A DNA stretch of 64,000 nt, taken from NCBI RefSeq assembly GCF_001661595.2, contig NZ_LYPF02000019.1:1-64000 (forward strand), in the 5' to 3' direction. Each line of letters starts with the position of its first letter. Positions within the stretch are counted from its first letter, which is position 1. The position numbers and the translations under genes are program-made. Source of the stretch: Crocinitomix algicola. Its GTDB lineage: Bacteria; Bacteroidota; Bacteroidia; Flavobacteriales_D; Crocinitomicaceae. Below the pieces are notes generated by a model. That model had not been told where the DNA came from. It searched no databases and saw nothing but the letters and a program-made list of their open reading frames with translations. Positions 17,649 to 27,200 of this stretch are shown one piece after another.

Positions 17649-18167
17649 ATGAAAAAGCAATTATTATTTGTGATTCTATTGATTTTAGCTTTACCTATTT
17701 TTGGACAAGAAGAAAAAATAGAAAATAAATTTGAGGAAGTGCATCATGTTGGTTTACATGCAGGCGTGACTTCTGGAATAGGTTTTTCTTATCGCTATTG
17801 GCCAAAAGAATTAGGATTTCAAGTTACAGGTATTCCTTTCTTCGAAAATGATAATTCTTTTTATAGTTTTGGCTTATCTTTCTTAGCAAAATTAAGGGAT
17901 GATAAGGTCGTAGATTTATACGGTTATGTATCAAATCACCTTATGCTTAGAACAGGTTTGAATTATAACTATGACCAAATGACGGGAGAGTATACAACTT
18001 CAAAATATACCCGAGAAACCTTCAACATTGGTGTCGGGATGGGACTTGAATTTTCGCTCTGGAAGGTCGTGAAACTTAATTTACAAACGGGTTATGGTTT
18101 GGTAGATATCACAAATTCAATTACAGGCACCATTATTGGTGAGTGTGGGTTGTATTACAGTTTTTAG
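17649..18167 (+). CDS. Hypothetical outer-membrane beta-barrel protein, tandem copy 2
   Basis: This 172-residue protein is a paralogue of the preceding gene. It has a signal peptide (MKKQLLFVILLILALPIFGQ) and the shared core HHVGLHAGVTSGIGFSYRYW, followed by LGFQVTGIPFF, LNLQTGYGLVD and a terminal GECGLYYSF. It has an insert in the middle (YDQMTGEYTTSKYTRE) compared with copy 1, in a predicted surface loop. Purine-rich AAAAAAGGG precedes the ATG. The function is unknown. Confidence 0.8.
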   Translation: MKKQLLFVILLILALPIFGQEEKIENKFEEVHHVGLHAGVTSGIGFSYRYWPKELGFQVTGIPFFENDNSFYSFGLSFLAKLRDDKVVDLYGYVSNHLMLRTGLNYNYDQMTGEYTTSKYTRETFNIGVGMGLEFSLWKVVKLNLQTGYGLVDITNSITGTIIGECGLYYSF

Positions 18168-18175
18168 GCCTGTGA

Positions 18176-18580
18176 TTATCTTTTAACACCAAATATTTCG
18201 CCGGGTTCTCCTTTTTTAGGTTCAATAAGTTTAAACGGCAGATAGAATAGAGGAGGCTCTTCATTTTCGATGTGTTTCATATCAATTGAAATTGCGTCAA
18301 TCTTATCCTGACCTTCCTCTAACTGTAAAGCAACTTCATACGCTAAGGCATAGCCATTCATTTTTGAAGCTTTCATTTCCCCTTCACAATATCCTTTTAA
18401 ATTTTCAATAACTTGACCAATTGTAGGGACGTTTTTCGTATCGATTTCCATTTCTAAAGGATGAACATTTCCTATAGTATCTATAAAAGCTCCAAACGGA
18501 TACGATTCGCCTGTTTCTACTAAAAGGTCTGAAGCATATTCAACACAGTGTTTGAGGAGATTCTCTAATTCTTCATTCAT
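18176..18580 (-). CDS. Hypothetical cytoplasmic protein
   Basis: This 134-residue acidic protein is not recognised. It has an N-terminal helix (EELENLLKHCVEYASDLL), the text YPFGAFIDTIGNVHPLEMEI, and a C-terminal part with EEPPLFYLPFKLIEPKKGEP. There is no signal peptide or membrane helix. It converges on the tandem outer-membrane genes (8 bases apart) and lies 43 bases downstream of uvrB's end in the direction of reading but is read from its own start, since it follows uvrB on the same strand. Co-transcription with ispH-uvrB is possible. Confidence 0.7.
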   Translation of the reverse strand: MNEELENLLKHCVEYASDLLVETGESYPFGAFIDTIGNVHPLEMEIDTKNVPTIGQVIENLKGYCEGEMKASKMNGYALAYEVALQLEEGQDKIDAISIDMKHIENEEPPLFYLPFKLIEPKKGEPGEIFGVKR

Positions 18581-18623
18581 GGCGCAATTAATTTTTATGC
18601 AAGTATATTTCTTTCTGTAGGAT

Positions 18624-20645
18624 TTACAAGGATTTTATGCGAGATTCTAAAGCATACATTTCATCTCTTAAACGAGCAGCTTCGATAAAATCCAATGCTT
18701 TTGCTGCTTTTTCCATGTCTGATTTCGTCTTTTTAATACTTTTTTCCAATTGCTCTTTCGACATATAACTAACAACGGGGTCGGCAGCCATTGCTGTTTC
18801 AACAGGGTTGTCATAAATTTTTTCTTTCCCGTCTTTATCTGCAACTTTTGTTTGATTTAGAATGCTTTCAGTAGTTCGCTTAATTTGAGTTGGAACAATA
18901 TTATTTTCCTTGTTATACGCTTCTTGTATGGCGCGTCTTCGATTCGTTTCATCGATGGTTAATTGCATACTTTTGGTAATTTGATCCGCGTACATGATAA
19001 CAGCACCATTGACATTTCTAGCTGCTCGACCAACAGTTTGCGTTAACGCCCTTTCTGACCTTAAAAATCCTTCCTTATCCGCATCGATTATCGCAACAAG
19101 CGAAACTTCAGGTAAGTCAAGTCCTTCTCTCAATAAGTTTACCCCAATTAATACATCAAATTCCCCCAACCTTAATTGTCTTAAAATTTCCACCCTTTCA
19201 AGCGTATCCACATCAGAATGGATATATCGGCACGGAATCGAAAGTCGATCAAGATATTTTTGCAATTCCTCCGCCATTCTTTTGGTCAATGTCGTCACTA
19301 AAACACGTTCATCCTTTTCTTTACGAATATGTATTTCTTCGATTAAATCATCAATTTGATTTTCACTTGGACGTACATCTATTTTAGGATCTAATAGACC
19401 TGTTGGGCGAATTACTTGTTCAATTACAACACCTTCTGATTTTTCAAGCTCATAGTCTGCTGGAGTAGCGCTTACGTATATCGTTTGATTTGTGATTGCT
19501 TCAAATTCTTCAAATTTTAAAGGTCGGTTATCAAGTGCAGCAGGTAATCGAAAACCAAAATCAACTAAATTCACTTTTCTTGACCTGTCTCCACCATACA
19601 TTGCTCTAATTTGAGGAATGGTGACATGACTTTCATCGACCATTAAAACAAAATCTTTCGGAAAATAATCTAATAAACAGAATGGTCGTGATCCTGGTTC
19701 ACGTTTATCAAAATAACGAGAATAATTTTCAATTCCCGAACAATAACCTAGCTCACGAATCATTTCTAGGTCATAATTTGCTCTCTCTTCAATCCGTTGA
19801 GCTTCTACTAATTTACCTTCGCGTTTAAAGAATTCAACATGTTTTCCAATATCAATTTCAATCTGTCGAATTGCATGATTAATGGTGTCTTGAGAAGAAA
19901 CAAAGATGTTTGCTGGAAAAATGTTGATTGTTTTGTATGATTCAATTTTTTTGTTTGTTTCCGGATCAAAAGTGTATAATTCTTCAATCTCATCCCCCCA
20001 AAAAATAATTCTTAAAGCGTAATCGGCATAAGCTAAAAAAATATCAACAGTATCTCCTTTTACTCTGAAATTTCCGCGTTGCGGGTCAATGTCATTTCTA
20101 GAGTATAAATTTTGGACAAGATTCAAGAGAAACTTATTCCGTGAGACAGTCATTCCCGTATGAACTTCAATAATACTATTCTCAAATTCGGCTGGATTCC
20201 CTACACCATAAATACATGATACTGATGCTACAATAATCACATCCTTTCTTCCGGATAATAAAGATGAAGTTGCAGCTAGACGAAGTTTCTCAATTTCATC
20301 ATTGATTGACATGTCTTTCTCAATGAACGTATTTGTTGTAGGTAAATAGGCTTCAGGTTGATAATAATCGTAATATGATACAAAATATTCAACCGCATTA
20401 TTTGGGAAAAAACTTTTAAACTCCCCGTATAATTGAGCGGCTAAGGTTTTATTGTGGGAGAGTATTAAAGTTGGTCGATTGATTTCTTTAATAACATTGG
20501 CCATGGTAAATGTTTTACCGCTTCCCGTTACTCCTAATAAAGTTTGAAAATCAATACCGTCATTTAGTCCTTCAACCAATTGACGAATGGCTTCGGGTTG
20601 ATCTCCCGTTGGATCAAATTCGGAATTAAGTTCAAATTCACGCAT
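18624..20645 (-). CDS. uvrB: Excinuclease ABC subunit B
   Basis: UvrB is the damage-verifying helicase-like subunit of nucleotide excision repair. The 673 residues are standard. The Walker A loop GVTGSGKTFT lies near residue 40, with the beta-hairpin region YYDYYQPEAYLP after it, DESHV as the Walker B box, helicase motifs in QTVGRAARN, and the C-terminal UVR domain that binds UvrC (EKAAKALDFIEAARLRDEM). I chose ATG 20645 over the adjoining TTG 20648. The ATG overlaps the end of ispH by eight bases, implying translational coupling. Confidence 0.97.
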   Translation of the reverse strand: MREFELNSEFDPTGDQPEAIRQLVEGLNDGIDFQTLLGVTGSGKTFTMANVIKEINRPTLILSHNKTLAAQLYGEFKSFFPNNAVEYFVSYYDYYQPEAYLPTTNTFIEKDMSINDEIEKLRLAATSSLLSGRKDVIIVASVSCIYGVGNPAEFENSIIEVHTGMTVSRNKFLLNLVQNLYSRNDIDPQRGNFRVKGDTVDIFLAYADYALRIIFWGDEIEELYTFDPETNKKIESYKTINIFPANIFVSSQDTINHAIRQIEIDIGKHVEFFKREGKLVEAQRIEERANYDLEMIRELGYCSGIENYSRYFDKREPGSRPFCLLDYFPKDFVLMVDESHVTIPQIRAMYGGDRSRKVNLVDFGFRLPAALDNRPLKFEEFEAITNQTIYVSATPADYELEKSEGVVIEQVIRPTGLLDPKIDVRPSENQIDDLIEEIHIRKEKDERVLVTTLTKRMAEELQKYLDRLSIPCRYIHSDVDTLERVEILRQLRLGEFDVLIGVNLLREGLDLPEVSLVAIIDADKEGFLRSERALTQTVGRAARNVNGAVIMYADQITKSMQLTIDETNRRRAIQEAYNKENNIVPTQIKRTTESILNQTKVADKDGKEKIYDNPVETAMAADPVVSYMSKEQLEKSIKKTKSDMEKAAKALDFIEAARLRDEMYALESRIKSL

Positions 20646-21873
20646 CAAAATTCGATTTTAATTCAGTGAGTGCTTCTTCGATGTTTAATTCTTCATCTAG
20701 CAATTCAGCGATTCGTTGAATCACGCGATCAACAGTTGCGTCTGGACAAGATGCTCCACTTGTTATAATGATATTTATCGGTTTTTTATTCGTTAGAAAA
20801 TTACTCGTTCGTGTGATTGTATTGCTGTGCATATCAAAATGCTGAATCTCATCACGACTGATAAGTTCTGTCTCGTCTTTAATGTAGTATGTTTGAAATT
20901 TTTCTTCACATAATTCAACTAAATGCGATGTGTTTGAGCTATTATATCCTCCAATCACTAGCGCAATATCAGCCTCTTCTTTAAGCAGTGCCATGGTAGC
21001 CGATTGATTATCATTAGTAGCATAACACAAGGTGTCCCTGGTGTTCGCAAAATGTTCTGAAAGGCTGTCGGATCCAAATTTCTCTTCCATAATCTGAGCC
21101 ATGAAATCCGAAATTTCTTGCGTTTCAGAAGCTAGCATGGTTGTCTGATTTACGACGCCTATTCGGTTAAAGTCTTCTTCAAGGTTAAAGCTTTCAGAAT
21201 ATCGACCATTAAAAACGATTTTAAAATCTTCTTTTGGTCGTTTCTCCAATATAATATCACCTAAAATTTTCGCTTCTTCAATGTCTCTTATGACAATCGA
21301 TTTTGCATTTGATTGAGCATGAGAGAAGGTTGCTCGCGTTTCTTCATGCTGATCTTTTCCGTGAATAATTACAGTGTAATTATCGGCACCTAACTTTTCT
21401 GACTTCTTCCAAACGCGCTCTACAAAAGGGCATGTAGTATCGTATTTATTGGTACTAACTCCAATTTTTTTTAGGCGATCCTCAATTTCTAAAGTCGTTC
21501 CAAAAGCAGGAATTATTACAACATCGTCAGCATTGAGTTCGGTCCAAGGAATTAGTTGATTTCCTTTGGTATCTTGTAAAAAGTTTATGCCATGCGCTTC
21601 AAGATCACCGTTAACTCCTGGATTATGAATCATTTGGCTGAGAAGGAAAATTCGTTTGTTCGGGTTTTCTTCGATTGCACGATAGGAAATTTCAATCGCA
21701 TTTTCAACACCGAAACAAAATCCAAAATGACGAGCAAGGATAAAGTTAATACCTTCAAAGTTTAAACGACTTGGTGAAAAGTCCTTTTTCCTTTTATCCT
21801 GTTTAGTTCTAATGGCTTTTACACGACTTATGATGGGAGATCGGTAATACGTTGGAATATCAAAGGTCTTCAA
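20638..21873 (-). CDS. ispH: 4-hydroxy-3-methylbut-2-enyl diphosphate reductase
   Basis: IspH is the last enzyme of the non-mevalonate isoprenoid pathway. It uses a 4Fe-4S cluster to make IPP and DMAPP. The three cluster cysteines are C53 (FGFCFGVENA), C148 (TTCPFVERVW) and C376 (SGASCPDATVDRV). Active-site text NQTTMLASE and SNTSHLVE is also present. At 411 residues it is the long form with about 45 extra N-terminal residues (FDIPTYYRSPIIS), as in Bacteroidota. The only start that includes this conserved head is TTG 21873; the next ATG would lose C53. A TATCTTTG element lies 40 bases upstream. Confidence 0.95.
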   Translation of the reverse strand: MKTFDIPTYYRSPIISRVKAIRTKQDKRKKDFSPSRLNFEGINFILARHFGFCFGVENAIEISYRAIEENPNKRIFLLSQMIHNPGVNGDLEAHGINFLQDTKGNQLIPWTELNADDVVIIPAFGTTLEIEDRLKKIGVSTNKYDTTCPFVERVWKKSEKLGADNYTVIIHGKDQHEETRATFSHAQSNAKSIVIRDIEEAKILGDIILEKRPKEDFKIVFNGRYSESFNLEEDFNRIGVVNQTTMLASETQEISDFMAQIMEEKFGSDSLSEHFANTRDTLCYATNDNQSATMALLKEEADIALVIGGYNSSNTSHLVELCEEKFQTYYIKDETELISRDEIQHFDMHSNTITRTSNFLTNKKPINIIITSGASCPDATVDRVIQRIAELLDEELNIEEALTELKSNFDA

Positions 21874-21912
21874 GTTGTTTTATTTAATGTTGAAAATCAA
21901 TCGTTCTTATTA

Positions 21913-21920
21913 CAAAGATA
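21913..21920 (-). promoter_or_regulatory. -7 element (TATCTTTG) for ispH-uvrB
   Basis: On the minus strand TATCTTTG fits TAnnTTTG and lies 39 bases before the TTG start of ispH. No TTG is present at the -33 position. Confidence 0.4.
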
Positions 21921-21934
21921 ACGAATATCTCAGC

Positions 21935-22642
21935 TTATTGTTCGAGTGATAATAAATAATCGAGTGCTGTATAATTGAAATTTTTTCCTACCCAATGATA
22001 AGCTACTTCACCGCTAGGTTCGACCAAGTAAAGCGACGGAAATTCAAACCCTGCATAATATAAAAATTCATGTTCATTTTCAATCCTATGAAAAGGATAA
22101 TTTTCGACATTAAAAGTTGTTCTAAAATGATTAATGTTTTGTTCGTCGCCATTAAAAAAGAGGTGTACAGGAACTTTTTGACCGGCATAATAATTTACAC
22201 CTAAACGTTGTGCCGTTTCCATGCAATGGCCACAACCTAGATCCAAGAATGCGAGAACTTGATAAGTTTCATCAAAACGATAAGATGATTTTGTTTGTTC
22301 TCCTAGCTTATTGAGATGTTTAAAGTCTTTTTTATCAGCATGCATGAAGTAATCGACATCATAGATGGGCGTGAACGCAAAATTTATTGAAAAACCAATT
22401 AGAAACCCAATGATGAAAAAGAGCCATTTCTTTAAATTTAACCTGATAATTCCTTTCGTTGAAAAAACAAGTCCAAATCCCATGCAGGTTGCTGTTATTA
22501 AACGAATAATTAAAGTGGATACACTCCAACCGAACCAAGTATGCTCAACCACCTCAAATAAAACCAAGTTGAATAGTGCTGATAGTATTAAAGAAATCGA
22601 AATAAATACTAGACCGATCAAAACAAAACCTAAGTTATTCAT
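21935..22642 (-). CDS. Membrane protein with thioredoxin-like CGHC domain
   Basis: This 235-residue protein has three hydrophobic helices (about 5-30, 40-61, 72-91) and then a thioredoxin-fold domain with the redox motif C137-G-H-C140 in FLDLGCGHCMETAQ, followed by FPSLYLVEPSGEVAYHW with the cis-proline type Phe-Pro. The layout resembles the Bacteroidota proteins that fuse a DoxX/MauE-like membrane part to a thioredoxin domain, but the membrane part is short. It likely moves thiol electrons at the inner membrane. It starts one base after the stop of the amidohydrolase gene, so the two are one unit. Confidence 0.82.
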   Translation of the reverse strand: MNNLGFVLIGLVFISISLILSALFNLVLFEVVEHTWFGWSVSTLIIRLITATCMGFGLVFSTKGIIRLNLKKWLFFIIGFLIGFSINFAFTPIYDVDYFMHADKKDFKHLNKLGEQTKSSYRFDETYQVLAFLDLGCGHCMETAQRLGVNYYAGQKVPVHLFFNGDEQNINHFRTTFNVENYPFHRIENEHEFLYYAGFEFPSLYLVEPSGEVAYHWVGKNFNYTALDYLLSLEQ

Positions 22643-22643
22643 A

Positions 22644-23822
22644 CTATATAAATACTTGAGAGAGTAGAGTTTGGATGCCTATTTTTAAAGCATTTTCATC
22701 AATGTCAAAACGTTTATTATGAACGGGATATATAATTCCTTTTGCTTCGTTCCTAACACCAATTCGAATGAAAGTAGCAGGGATTTTTTGTGAATAATAG
22801 GCGAAATCCTCACCAGTCATTCTCAGCGGGAGGTCGACAACATTATCTTCTCCAAAAAATGAGATGCATTTCTCTTTAGCCTTTCTAGTCACTGCTGCAT
22901 CGTTCTCCAGATAAGGATAACCAACTTGAATATCTACATCAACTGTTCCCCCCATACCTTCTACTAGGTGATTTGCAATCCTTTTGATTTTAACGTGTGC
23001 CTCTTTCCGCCATTCTTCATTCATTGTTCGGAAAGTTCCTTCTATTGAAACAGTGTCTGGAATTACATTCGTAGCACCTAAACCTTCAATTCTTCCAAAG
23101 GACAGTACAGAAGGAATTGTTGGAGGGCAATTTCTGCTCACAACTTGCTGTAAAGAAACAATTAAGTGACTCGCTATTAATATGGGATCGATATTTTGAT
23201 GTGGCATTGCACCGTGTCCACCCTTACCATTGACCGTTATTCTAATTTCATCACATGAAGCCATATACATGCCTTCTTTTAGACCAACTTTGCCTACTTC
23301 AAGCTCGGGAAAAACATGTAAGGCGTAAATTTCATCAACTTTAGGATTTTCTAAAGCTCCCTCTTTGATCATTAAATTCGCACCTCCCGGTAACTGTTCT
23401 TCACCCGGTTGAAAAATTAATTTTACTTTGGTTTTCAATAAATGACGGTTACCGTAAAGTATTTTTGCCGTGCCAAGAAGTATTGCGGTATGCACATCGT
23501 GACCACAAGCGTGCATAATTCCTTCGTTTTGGGATTTGTAACTGGCATTACTTTCTTCCGCAATTGGAAGCGCATCCATATCTGCTCTTAAGCCTATGCA
23601 GTGATCCTCGGAATTTTGCCCTTCAATTAAAGCTATGATACCAGTTTCAACTATTCTATCCTCAAATGCTATTCCCCAACTACTCAGCTTTTTTGCGATA
23701 AACGCGGAAGTTTCAAATTCTTTAAAAGATAGTTCAGGATGTGAGTGGATATGCCTTCTAATCGCTACAACTTCTTCAAATATCGCTTCCGATTCTGTTT
23801 TAATGAGTTTTTTTAAGTCCAT
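22644..23822 (-). CDS. M20-family amidohydrolase (N-acyl-amino-acid type)
   Basis: This 392-residue metal-dependent hydrolase cleaves amides of N-acylated amino acids or related compounds. Family marks are RRHIHSHPELSFKEFET, GLRADMDALP, the metal-binding HACGHDVHTA, FQPGEEQLPGGANLMI with the catalytic glutamate pair, the HVFPELEVG region, the dimerisation domain GKGGHGAMPHQNIDPI and MTGEDFAYYSQ near the end. There is no signal peptide. The exact substrate cannot be read from sequence. The gene lies between a TauE/SafE-like gene and the thioredoxin-fold gene on the same strand. Confidence 0.93.
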   Translation of the reverse strand: MDLKKLIKTESEAIFEEVVAIRRHIHSHPELSFKEFETSAFIAKKLSSWGIAFEDRIVETGIIALIEGQNSEDHCIGLRADMDALPIAEESNASYKSQNEGIMHACGHDVHTAILLGTAKILYGNRHLLKTKVKLIFQPGEEQLPGGANLMIKEGALENPKVDEIYALHVFPELEVGKVGLKEGMYMASCDEIRITVNGKGGHGAMPHQNIDPILIASHLIVSLQQVVSRNCPPTIPSVLSFGRIEGLGATNVIPDTVSIEGTFRTMNEEWRKEAHVKIKRIANHLVEGMGGTVDVDIQVGYPYLENDAAVTRKAKEKCISFFGEDNVVDLPLRMTGEDFAYYSQKIPATFIRIGVRNEAKGIIYPVHNKRFDIDENALKIGIQTLLSQVFI

Positions 23823-23834
23823 AAATAATAGGTA

Positions 23835-24257
23835 TTACTCAGTGGTATTCTCAATTTTAGGATTGTTCTTATCTCCCTGCATGTTTTTTACTCCGCTAAA
23901 AATCAATTTAAATGAAATATAAAGTAATAATATACCGAAGATTATTTTTATCAAATCCTCATTCATTCTTAATGCCAGTTTTGATCCAAAATATCCGCCA
24001 ACAATGAAAGCAATTGCGATTATTATACCATAAGTAACATTTATTTCACCAGCCTTGTAATAGTTCATAACAGCTAAAATTCCTATTGGCGGTAACATAA
24101 GAATGAGACTTGTACCTTGCGCCTCCAATTGACTTAATCCCATGATGTAGACCAGTGCAGGTACCATTATGACACCGCCTCCTATGCCAATAAACCCACT
24201 CATAGCGCCAGCAAATAAACCAATGAAAATTAATAATAATAAAGTTTGAAAAGTCAT
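23835..24257 (-). CDS. Half-size TauE/SafE-family anion transporter
   Basis: This 140-residue protein has four hydrophobic helices and the family's glycine motif GFIGIGGGVIMVPALVYIM, followed by GTSLILMLPPIGILAV and GGYFGSKLAL. Full TauE/SafE proteins usually have about 250 residues and eight helices, so this is one repeat unit and would need to dimerise. The frame opens back to 24323, but ATG 24257 shares its A with the TAA stop of the upstream 1067-residue gene (TAATG), a typical coupled start, and gives the normal N-terminus. The tail is a short polar stretch. Confidence 0.85.
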   Translation of the reverse strand: MTFQTLLLLIFIGLFAGAMSGFIGIGGGVIMVPALVYIMGLSQLEAQGTSLILMLPPIGILAVMNYYKAGEINVTYGIIIAIAFIVGGYFGSKLALRMNEDLIKIIFGILLLYISFKLIFSGVKNMQGDKNNPKIENTTE

Positions 24258-27200
24258 TAAATATCTTTTGTCAAAGAAATATATGGTTGTGGTTTTTGAA
24301 ATTCGAGATTTTCGATTCCCCATGCGACGTCAAGACGAACGAAATACCCCCATATTTTAGAACGAAGACCAAAGCCTAAACCGCCTATAATTGGTTCACG
24401 TAAGTTTTGCACATTGATTGTAACAGGCTTGTCGTTTATTATTTGCGTATTGAAATAGTTTTCTGGACTAAAAGGGTGGGGACCAGTCCAAGCTGTACCA
24501 ACATCTGTGAAACCTACGATTTGAAAATGTCTTAAAAATTCGCTTTTTATGGGATAGCTTGAAAAATAAGAGATGATCGGCAACCTTAATTCTGAGTTGA
24601 AGACAACGAAACTATTTCCGTTTCTGGCGTTTTGAATAAATCCTCTCATTGGAGTTGCAATAGTTTGAAATGCATAGTTTTGCGAAGGATCAACTTGAAT
24701 AGAATTATCAAAATCTGTGTTTGGTCGTAGAACCCAGCTATCGACAGCCCCCATATAATAAAGTAATTTTCGACCACCCAAAGATGTAGCTCCTGCCAAT
24801 CGATTAACCCAAATAAAATTTCTTTTGATTCGAGTGTAATGCCTTAAGTCCATGCCTAAATTAAATGTGGGGTCATAATTTCCTCCCAATTCTTGGAGGT
24901 ATTCTGCGAAAACTTTAAATCTTGTGCCTCTTCTAATATTAAGTTCCATTGGTATGGTATTATCCAAGACCAGTTCGAGGTTTAACCCAGAGTTATATCG
25001 AGCAACAGGATCAATGGTCAGGGAAATATCTGACACGGGAATATCCACTCGATTATCTCTTCTTAGATTTATTGTTGAACGAAAGCTCCACGTTTCAGAA
25101 ATTGGAAAGTTCATTCGATATCTTATGTCGTGTGTCAGCAGACGATAAAATCCGCTTTCTACTACCATCTTTTGACGATAGAGAATAAGACGATGATCAA
25201 CTCTGTTTTTTAAATGTTGTAACATAAACATAAATTCTCCGCCACTCGAAATTCGAGCTGGAATTCTAACTCCTCCTAATAATTTAAAATCGTCAAATAA
25301 ATCACTCGCCCCAACTTTTAGAATAGCGTTAATTCCGGGGTTAAAATAAACGGAGCCAGGGCCAGAATAGGGTTGATAATTTTGGAATAGAAAATTGTTG
25401 TCAAATTGAGATAAAATAAAATCTTTAGCAAAATTAATTTTGTAAACTTGGTACTTTGGAGGTTCAAAATCTTGGATTTTTTTTGTAATCAAGCTGTCGG
25501 TATCACTGTCTTCGGTATTTTCTGTTTTAATGTTACCGCCAATGTACACGATTTCTTTTTGGTAGAGGTGATTTCCAACCTGTACCGTATCATTTTTTAT
25601 CTCTTCTCGCTTTTGTGCTTTCGCTTTTTTACGTACTCTTTTTTCAATGTAAGTGGTGTTCCATAAATCGCTAATTGTACTCGTATCAGCTTGAGTGGTA
25701 AAGAATTTATTTTCTCCGTTTTGGTATACACCATACACCATTTCCATGTTTTCATTAATATGATGTTCATTGATGCTGGTGACATAATTGGTTTGTGGAG
25801 AAGTGGTAACAAAGTGGCGATAGTGAATTGTAGTGTCGATAAAAGCTATTACGCTGTCCTTAGCGGCGATAAAACGATTGTAAATTCCATTTTTATCGCT
25901 CAAATAAATATAACCTCCTTCGTTTAAAGCGTAGGGTTGTATTTCGTTTTCGTCTGGCGTGTTTGTTATTCGATCTAAGTATTTATAGGTATGGTTTATT
26001 TGACTTAGGTCATAGATAAAAATATCATTTTTACGATCGATAAATTTAATAGCGGGTTTCTTAAAAATTGTGTCGTTATCACGGTTTGAAGCAAAGATAA
26101 CTTTCTTATCATCTTCCAAAAATCGTGGATTTAAATCGTCATAAATATCGTCTGTAATTTGAGTTGTATTTCCACCCAAGACCTCATAAAGGTATAAATC
26201 AGCTTGTCCTTTTACGACACCAGAAAAAATAATTTTTTTTCCATCATTTGAATAGCTAAAGTCTAAAATTTTATCCAAGTTTTTCATCGGTTTACGTACC
26301 ATCGTCTCATTTTCTAGATCATAAATAAACAGTAATAATTCACCTTTCAATTCTGAGAAAAAGGCCAAAGCCTGACCGGATGGATGCCAACCAATGACAG
26401 GGTAAGTATGGTCTTGTAAACGATCCATTTTAGGTTCCGCTGCAAATAATTTTTTTGTTTTTTTCGTATCGCTGTTATAAATTTTTACTCGGTATCGCCC
26501 AAGTTGATTTTCGACATAAGCGATAGAACGGCCATCAGGACTAAGTTTCGCACCATAATAATCCGATTCTTTTTTGATTTTGTAATTCACATTATCCCCA
26601 TCTGGTTCATTTTGACGCTCATATTCTTTTATGTACCTGGAGCGGTAGAAGGAGATGTAATTTCGTGTGATCGTTGGAAAGTCCATTCCCATAAGCGAAA
26701 AGAATCCTCGTTCAACATTTTTAGAGATTCGCGTTACGTATAAAATATTTGGAATTATGGTAGGACCATGAGTTTCCGCAATATAATTCCAAAGAGCATG
26801 GCCAGCATATGATTTTTCTTGCTCATTTAAATTATTGAATTTATCTATCTTTTTAGTTAAGATAAGGTCTTTTACACGACTTTCAGTTTCAGAATTCCAT
26901 TCATGTACAAAGTAGCGCACCAGACCTTCTTCTAACCAAGTCGGAATTCCTGAACTCACGCTTGATTTCAATTGATCCTTCCAATCCCCACCAAAAAATA
27001 AATGCTTTAACAGCACCTCATAAACAGCAGATTTTATATTGTCATTAAACTGTTGATGATCGCCTTCATAGAAAACAAATATTTTCGACCCTATTATTCT
27101 TGTTGTACCCCCAACATTCGATTGCTCATCATTCGTAAGACCGAGGTTACTTTGACGAAACTTTGATTGACTTTGGTAAACGATTACTTCTAATTTTTCA

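Noticed and set aside
24258-24323. Longer N-terminus for the TauE/SafE-like protein
   Set aside because: The extra 22 residues overlap the end of the 1067-residue gene and do not resemble the family; the TAATG junction gives a better start.
26943-27000. Active zinc peptidase in the 1067-residue fusion protein
   Set aside because: The expected HExxH is replaced by text around PTWLEEGLVRYF, so catalysis is not supported.
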